DNA from: Nematostella vectensis | Lineage: Eukaryota; Cnidaria; Anthozoa; Actiniaria; Edwardsiidae | Direction: 5' to 3' | DNA: 64,000 nt | Assembly (NCBI RefSeq): GCF_932526225.1 | Contig: NC_064038.1 | Coordinates: 16,915,075-16,979,074, forward strand | In this document: piece by piece, positions 57,201-64,000 of the stretch | How the letters are laid out: the number at the start of each line of letters is the position of its first letter | Position numbering within the stretch: the stretch's first letter is position 1 | Notes under the pieces: generated by a model | Told to the model about the DNA's origin: nothing | What the model saw: the letters and a program-made list of their open reading frames with translations, nothing else | Database searches by the model: none | Position numbers and translations under genes: made by a program

Positions 57201-60200
57201 CTGTGTGTACTTGGATAAGTGTAGCCTGTGTGTACTTGGATAAGTGAAGTCTGTGTGTACTTGGATAAGTGCAGCCTGTGTGTACTTGGATAAGCGTAGC
57301 CTCTGTGTTCTTGGATAAGTGCAGCCTGTGTGTACTTGGATAAGCGTAGCCTCTGTGTTCTTGGATAAGTGCAGCCTGTGTGTACTTGGATAAGCGTAGC
57401 CTGTGTATTTTTGGATAAGTGAAGCCTGTGTGTTCTTGGATAAGCGTAGCCTGTGTGTTCTTGGATAAGCGTAGCATGTGTGTATTTGGATAAGCGTAGC
57501 CTGTGTGTACTTGGATAAGTGAAGCCTGTGTGTAATTGGATAAGCGTAGCCTGTGTGCTGTTGGATAAGCGTAGCCTGTGTGTACTTGGATAAGTGAAGC
57601 CTGTGTGTTCTTGGATAAGCGTAGCCTGTGTGCTGTTGGATAAGCGTAGCCTGTGTGTACTTGGATAAGCGTAGCCTGTGTACTCTTGGATAAGTGTAGC
57701 CTGTGTGTTCTTGGATAAGTGAAGCCTGTGTGCATTTGGATAAGCGTAGCCTGTGTGTACTTGGATAAGTGAAGCCTGTGTGTACTTGGATAAGTGAAGC
57801 CTGTGTGTTCTTGGATAAGCGTAGCCTGTGTGCTGTTGGATAAGCGTAGCCTGTGTGTACTTGGATAAGCGTAGCCTGTGTACTCTTGGATAAGTGTAGC
57901 CTGTGTGTTCTTGGATAAGTGAAGCCTGTGTGCATTTGGATAAGCGTAGCCTGTGTGTTCTTGGATAAGCGTAGCCTGTGTGTACTTGGATAAGTGCAGC
58001 CTGTGTGTACTTGGATAAGCGTAGCCTCTGTGTTCTTGGATAAGTGCAGCCTGTGTGTACTTGGATAAGCGTAGCCTCTGTGTTCTTGGATAAGTGCAGC
58101 CTGTGTGTACTTGGATAAGCGTAGCCTGTGTATTTTTGGATAAGTGAAGCCTGTGTGTTCTTGGATAAGCGTAGCCTGTGTGTTCTTGGATAAGCGTAGC
58201 ATGTGTGTACTTGGATAAGCGTAGCCTGTGTGTACTTGGATAAGCGTAGCCTGTGTATTCTTGGATAAGTGAAGCCTGTGTGCACTTGGATAAGCGTAGC
58301 CTGTGTGTACTTGGATAAGCGTAGCCTGTGTGTACTTGGATAAGCGTAGCCTGTGTATTCTTGGATAAGTGAAGCCTGTGTGTTCTTGGATAAGCGTAGC
58401 CTGTGTGTTCTTGGATAAGCGTAGCCTGTGTGTTCTTGGATAAGTGAAGCCGGTGTGTTCTTGGATAAGCGTAGCCTGTGTGTTCTTGGATGAGAGAAGC
58501 CTGTGTGTTCTTGGATAAGCGTAGCCTGTGTGTTCTTGGATAAGCGTAGCCAGTGTGTTCGTGGATAAGCGTAGCCTGTGTGTTCTTGGATAAGTGAAGC
58601 CTATGCGTTCTTGGATAAGTGTAGCCTGTGTGTTCTTGGATAAGCGTAGCCTGTGTGTTCTTGGATAAGTGAAGCCTGTGTGTTCTTGGATAAGTGAAGC
58701 CTGTGTGATCTTGGATAAGTGAAGAAGCCTGTGTGTTGTTGGATAAGCGTAGCCTGTGTGTATTTGGATAAGTGAAGCCTGTGTCTTCTTGGATAAGTAA
58801 TGCCTGTGTGTATTTGGATAAGGTAGCCTGTGTGTACTTTGATAAGTGAAGCCTGTGTGTACTTGGATAAGCGTAGCCTGTGTGTACTTTGATAAGTGAA
58901 GCCTGTGTGTACTTGGATGAGTGAAGCCTGTGTGATCTTGGATAAGCGTAGCCTGTGTGTTCTTGGATAAGCGTAGCCTGTGTGTTCTTGGATAAGTGAA
59001 GCCGGTGTGTTCTTGGATAAGCGTAGCCTGTGTGTTCTTGGATGAGAGAAGCCTGTGTGTTCTTGGATAAGCGTAGCCTGTGTGTACTTGAATAAGCGTA
59101 GCCTGTGTGTACTTGGATAAGCGTAGCCTGTGTATTCTTGGATAAGTGAAGCCTGTGTGTTCTTGGATAAGCGTAGCCTGTGTGTTCTTGGATAAGCGTA
59201 GCCTGTGTGTTCTTGGATAAGTGAAGCCGGTGTGTTCTTGGATAAGCGTAGCCTGTGTGTTCTTGGATGAGAGAAGCCTGTGTGTTCTTGGATAAGCGTA
59301 GCCTGTGTGTTCTTGGATAAGCGTAGCCAGTGTGTTCTTGGATAAGCGTAGCCTGTGTGTTCTTGGATAAGTGAAGCCTATGCGTTCTTGGATAAGTATA
59401 GCCTGTGTGTTCTTGGATAAGCGTAGCCTGTGTGTTCTTGGATAAGTGAAGCCTGTGTGTTCTTGGATAAGTGAAGCCTGTGTGATCTTGGATAAGTGAA
59501 GAAGCCTGTGTGTTGTTGGATAAGCGTAGCCTGTGTGTATTTGGATAAGTGAAGCCTGTGTCTTCTTGGATAAGTAATGCCTGTGTGTATTTGGATAAGG
59601 TAGCCTGTGTGTACTTGGATAAGCGTAGCCTGTGTGTACTTTGATAAGTGAAGCCTGTGTGTACTTGGATGAGTGAAGCCTGTGTGATCTTGGATAAGTA
59701 AAGAAGCCTGTGTCTATTTGGATAAGTGAAGCCTGTTTATTCTTGGATAAGCATAGCCTGTGTGTTCTTGGATAAGTGAAGCCTGTGTGATCTTGGATAA
59801 GTGAAGAAGTCTGTGTGTTGTTGGATAAGCGTAGCCTGTGTGTATTTGGATAAGTGAAGCCTGTGTCTTCTTGGATAAGTGATGCCTGTGTGTACTTGGA
59901 TAAGCGTAGCCTGTGTCTTCTTGGATAAGTAAAGCCTGTGTGTACTTGGATAAGCGTAGCCTGTGATAAGCTTAGCCTGTGTCTTCTTGGATAAGTGAAG
60001 CCTGTGTGTACTTGGATAAGCAAAGCCTGTGTGTACTTGGATAAGCGTAGCCTGTCTGTTCTTGGATAAGCGTAGCCTGTGTGTACTTGGATAAGCGTAG
60101 CCTTTGTGTATTTGGATAAGTGAAACCTGTGTGTTCTTGGATAAGTGAAGCCTGTGTGTACTTGGATAAGCGTAGCCTGTGTCTTCTTTGATAAGTGAAG

Positions 60201-63200
60201 CCTGTGTGTACTCTGATAAGTGAAGCCTGTGTGTTCTTGGATAAGTGAAGCCTGTGTGTACTTGGATAAGTGTAGCCTGTGTGTACTTGGATAAGTGAAG
60301 CCTGTGTGTTCTTGGATAAGTGAAGCCTGTGTGTTCATGGATAAGCGTAGCCTGTGTGTTCTTTGATAAGTGATGCCTGTGTGTACTTGGATAAGCGTAG
60401 CCTGTGTGTACTTAGATAAGCGTAGCCTGTGTGTATTTGGATAAGCGTAGCCTGTGTGTACTTGGATAAGCGTAGCCTGTGTCTTCTTTGATAAGTGAAG
60501 CCTGTGTGTACTCTGATAAGTGAAGCCTGTGTATTCTTGGATAAGTGAAGCCTGTGTGTACTTGGATAAGTGTAGCCTGTGTGTACTTGGATAAGTGAAG
60601 TCTGTGTGTTCTTGGATAAGTGAAGCCTGTGTGTTCATGGATAAGCGTAGCCTGTGTGTTCTTTGATAAGTGATGCCTGTGTGTACTTGGATAAGCGTAG
60701 CCTGTGTGTACTTAGATAAGCGTAGCCTGTGTGTATTTGGATAAGCGTAGCCTGTGTTTACTTTGATAAGTGAAGCCTGTGTGTACTTGGATAAGCGTAG
60801 CCTGTGTGTTCTTGGATAAGTGAAGCCTGTGTGTACTTGGATAAGTGAAACCTGTGTGTACTTGGATAAGCGTAGCCTGTGTGTTCTTGGATAAGTGAAG
60901 CCTGTGTGTACTCTGATAAGTGAAGCCTGTGTGTACTTGGATAAGTGTAGCCTGTGTGTACTTGTATAAGTGAAGCCTGTGTGTTCTTGGATAAGTGAAG
61001 CCTGTGTGTTCATGGATAAGCGTAGCCTGTGTGTTCTTTGATAAGTGATGCCTGTGTGTACTTGGATAAGCGTAGCCTGTGTGTACTTAGATAAGCGTAG
61101 CCTGTGTGTATTTGGATAAGCGTAGCCTGTGTGTACTTTGATAAGTGAAGCCTGTGTGTACTTGGATAAGCGTAGCCTGTGTGTTCTTGGATAAGTGAAG
61201 CCTGTGTGTACTTGGATAAGTGAAACCTGTGTGTACTTGGATAAGCGTAGCCTGTGTGTTCTTGGATAAGTGAAGCCTGTGTGTTCTTTGATAAGTGAAG
61301 CCTGTGTGTACTTGGATAAGCGTAGCCTGTGTCTTCTTGGATAAGGGAAGCCTGTGTGTTCTTGGATAAGCTTAGCCTGTGTGTTCTTGAATAAGTGAAG
61401 CCTGTGTTCACTTGGATAAGTGAAGCCTGTATGTACTTGGATAAGCGTATCCTGTGTGTTCTTGGATAAGCGTAGCCTGTGTGTACTTGGATAAGTGCGG
61501 CCTGTGTGTACTTGGATAAGCGTAGCCTGTGTCTTTTTTGATAAGTGAAGCCTGTGTGTACTCTGATAAGTGAAGCCTGTGTGTTCTTGGATAAGTGAAG
61601 CCTGTGTGTACTTGGATAAGCGTAGCCTGTGTGTACTTGGATAAGTAAAGAAGCCTGTGTCTATTTGGATAAATGAAGCCTGTTTATTCTTGGATAAGCA
61701 TAGCCTGTGTGTTCTTGGATAAGTGAAGCCTGTGTGATCTTGGATAAGTGAAGAAGTCTGTGTGTTGTTGGATAAGCGTAGCCTGTGTGTATTTGGATAA
61801 GTGAAGCCTGTGTCTTCTTGGATAAGTGATGCCTGTGTGTACTTGGATAAGCGTAGCCTGTGTGTACTTGGATAAGTGAAGCCTGTGTGTACTTGGATAA
61901 GCGTAGCCTGTGTGTACTTTGATAAGTGAAGCCTGTGTGTACTTGGATGAGTGAAGCCTATGTGATCTTGGATAAGTAAAGAAGCCTGTGTCTATTTGGA
62001 TAAGTGAAGCCTGTTTATTCTTGGATAAGCATAGCCTGTGTGTACTTGGATAAGCGTAGCCTGTGTGTATTTGGATAAGCGTTGCCTGTGTCTTCTTGGA
62101 TTAGTGAAGCCTATGTGTTCTTGAATAAGCGTAGCCTGTGTGTATTTGGATAAGCGTTGCCTGTGTCTTCTTGGATAAGTGAAGCCTATGTGTTCTTGGA
62201 TAAGCGTAGCCTGTCTGTTCTTGGATAAGCGTAGCCTGTGTCTTCTTGGATAAGTGAAGCCTGTGTGTACTTGGATAAGCGTAGCCTGTGATAAGCTTAG
62301 CCTGTGTCTTCTTGGATAAGTGAAGCCTGTGTGTACTTGGATAAGCAAAGCCTGTGTGTACTTGGATAAGCGTAGCCTGTCTGTTCTTGGATAAGCGTAG
62401 CCTGTGTGTACTTGGATAAGCGTAGCCTGTGTGTATTTGGATAAGTGAAACCTGTGTGTTCTTGGATAAGTGAAGCCTGTGTGTACTTGGATAAGCGTAG
62501 CCTGTGTCTTCTTTGATAAGTGAAGCCTGTGTGTACTCTGATAAGTGAAGCCTGTGTGTTCTTGGATAAGTGTAGCCTGTGTGTACTTGGATAAGTGTAG
62601 CCTGTGTGTACTTGGATAAGTGAAGCCTGTGTGTTCTTGGATAAGTGAAGCCTGTTTGTTCATGGATAAGCGTAGCCTGTGTGTTCTTTGATAAGTGATG
62701 CCTGTGTGTACTTGGATAAGCGTAGCCTGTGTGTTCTTGGATAAGCGTAGCCTGTGTGTTCTTTGATAAGTGAAGCCTGTGTGTACTTGGATAAGCGTAG
62801 CCTGTGTCTTCTTGGATAAGGGAAGCCTGTGTGTTCTTGGATAAGCGTAGCCTGTGTGTTCTTGGATAAGCGTAGCCTGTGTGTACTTGGATAAGCGTAG
62901 CCTGTGTGTTCTTGGATAAGCGTAGCCTGTGTGTACTTGGATAATCGTAGCCTGTGTGTACTTGGATAAGCGTAGCCTGTGTGATCTTGGATAAGCGTAG
63001 CCTATGTGTACTTGAATAAGCGTAGCCTGTGTGTACTTGGATAAGTGAAGCCTGTGTAAACTTGGATAACCGTAGCCTGTGTGTACTTGGATAAGTGAAG
63101 CCTGTGTGTTCTTTGATAAGTGATGCCTTTGTGTACTTGGATAAGCGTAGCCTGTTTGTACTTAGATAAGCGTAGCCTGTGTGTATTTGGATAAGGTAGC

Positions 63201-64000
63201 CTGTGTGTACTTTGATAAGTGAAGCCTGTGTGTACTTGGATAAGCGTAGCCTGTGTGTACTTTGATAAGTGAAGCCTGTGTGTACTTGGATGAGTGAAGC
63301 CTATGTGATCTTGGATAAGTAAAGAAGCCTGTGTCTATTTGGATAAGTGAAGCCTGTTTATTCTTGGATAAGCATAGCCTGTGTGTACTTGGATAAGCGT
63401 AGCCTGTGTGTATTTGGATAAGCGTTGCCTGTGTCTTCTTGGATAAGTGAAGCCTATGTGTTCTTGGATAAGCGTAGCCTGTCTGTTCTTGGATAAGCGT
63501 AGCCTGTGTCTTCTTGGATAAGTGAAGCCTGTGTGTACTTGGATAAGCGTAGCCTGTGATAAGCTTAGCCTGTGTCTTCTTGGATAAGTGAAGCCTGTGT
63601 GTACTTGGATAAGCAAAGCCTGTGTGTACTTGGATAAGCGTAGCCTGTCTGTTCTTGGATAAGCGTAGCCTGTGTGTACTTGGATAAGCGTAACCTGTGT
63701 GTATTTGGATAAGTGAAACCTGTGTGTTCTTGGATAAGTGAAGCCTGTGTGTACTTGGATAAGCGTAGCCTGTGTCTTCTTTGATAAGTAAAGCCTGTGT
63801 GTACTCTGATAAGTGAAGCCTGTGTGTTCTTGGATAAGTGAAGCCTGTGTGTACTTGGATAAGTGTAGCCTGTGTGTACTTGGATAAGTGAAGCCTGTGT
63901 GTTCTTGGATAAGTGAAGCCTGTGTGTTCATGGATAAGCGTAGCCTGTGTGTTCTTTGATAAGTGATGCCTGTGTGTACTTGGATAAGCGTAGCCTGTGT
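51265..64000. repeat. 25-bp satellite, more than 12.7 kb, CCDC112 intron 10
   Basis: About 509 copies of TTGGATAAGCGTAGCCTGTG plus TGTAC, with variants GTGAAG, TTC, CTTC and 28-bp GTGAAGAAG forms; it runs off the window. It begins 28 bp after the exon 10 donor. On the minus strand the unit (starting GTACACACAGGCTACGCTTA) has no stop in any of the three phases, so 25 bp x 3 reads as a 25-residue repeat, e.g. THRLRLSKYTQATLIQVHTG. Frames of 1197 codons (51250-54843) and 1628 codons (56127-61013) begin with the same long residue series, showing a duplication about 6170 bp apart. Confidence 0.98.

Noticed and set aside
56127-61013. 1628-codon minus-strand open frame, and the 1197-codon frame at 51250-54843
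   Set aside because: Both are read through the 25-bp satellite, whose unit has no antisense stop in any phase. There is no exon structure, domain or start context, and the frame survives regardless of indels.

Overview
This is a window of animal nuclear DNA. It has two recognisable protein-coding genes with many introns, several TIR/foldback transposons, one 5'-truncated LINE, and a very large load of tandem repeats. Split genes with GT-AG introns, a LINE reverse transcriptase ending in an (ATT)n tail, and the mix of repeats fit an early-branching metazoan. I favour a cnidarian, probably an anthozoan such as a sea anemone or coral, but this rests on general resemblance of the LINE and the gene structure, not on a search.

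Layout. 1-1756: a foldback transposon with other elements nested in it. About 2013-3306: two minisatellites. 4140-14929 (minus): a complete PSMA1 gene (20S proteasome subunit alpha-6 in yeast-style numbering) in ten coding exons. All splice phases join into a 240-residue reading frame. Its introns hold a 2.7-kb array of 20/23-bp units, a 31-bp array, a TA-flanked transposon, and two foldback elements. 14930-15112: a 183-bp bidirectional promoter with a YY1-like motif. 15113 to beyond 51236 (plus): the 5' part (ten coding exons, 391 codons) of CCDC112, a coiled-coil protein. The gene runs off the right edge.

Most of the window is CCDC112 intron. Intron 7 is 27,086 bp, of which about 23.6 kb is one 31-bp satellite (22622-47531) split once by a LINE fragment (29971-31302). 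Intron 9 holds adjoining 33-bp and 31-bp arrays. Intron 10 starts 28 bp before a 25-bp satellite that fills 51265-64000. The very long antisense reading frames there, up to 1628 codons, come from a repeat unit with no stop in any antisense frame. I do not call them genes.

The most notable pattern is that at least seven different arrays begin or end within about 15-80 bp of a splice site. One of them repeats a consensus 5' splice site (GTAAGT) about 36 times just downstream of a weaker real donor. In another place the exon/intron boundary of PSMA1 exon 8 is itself triplicated. I found no gene cluster, CRISPR array or defence system. The unusual biology here is intronic tandem-repeat growth inside two conserved genes that share a promoter.
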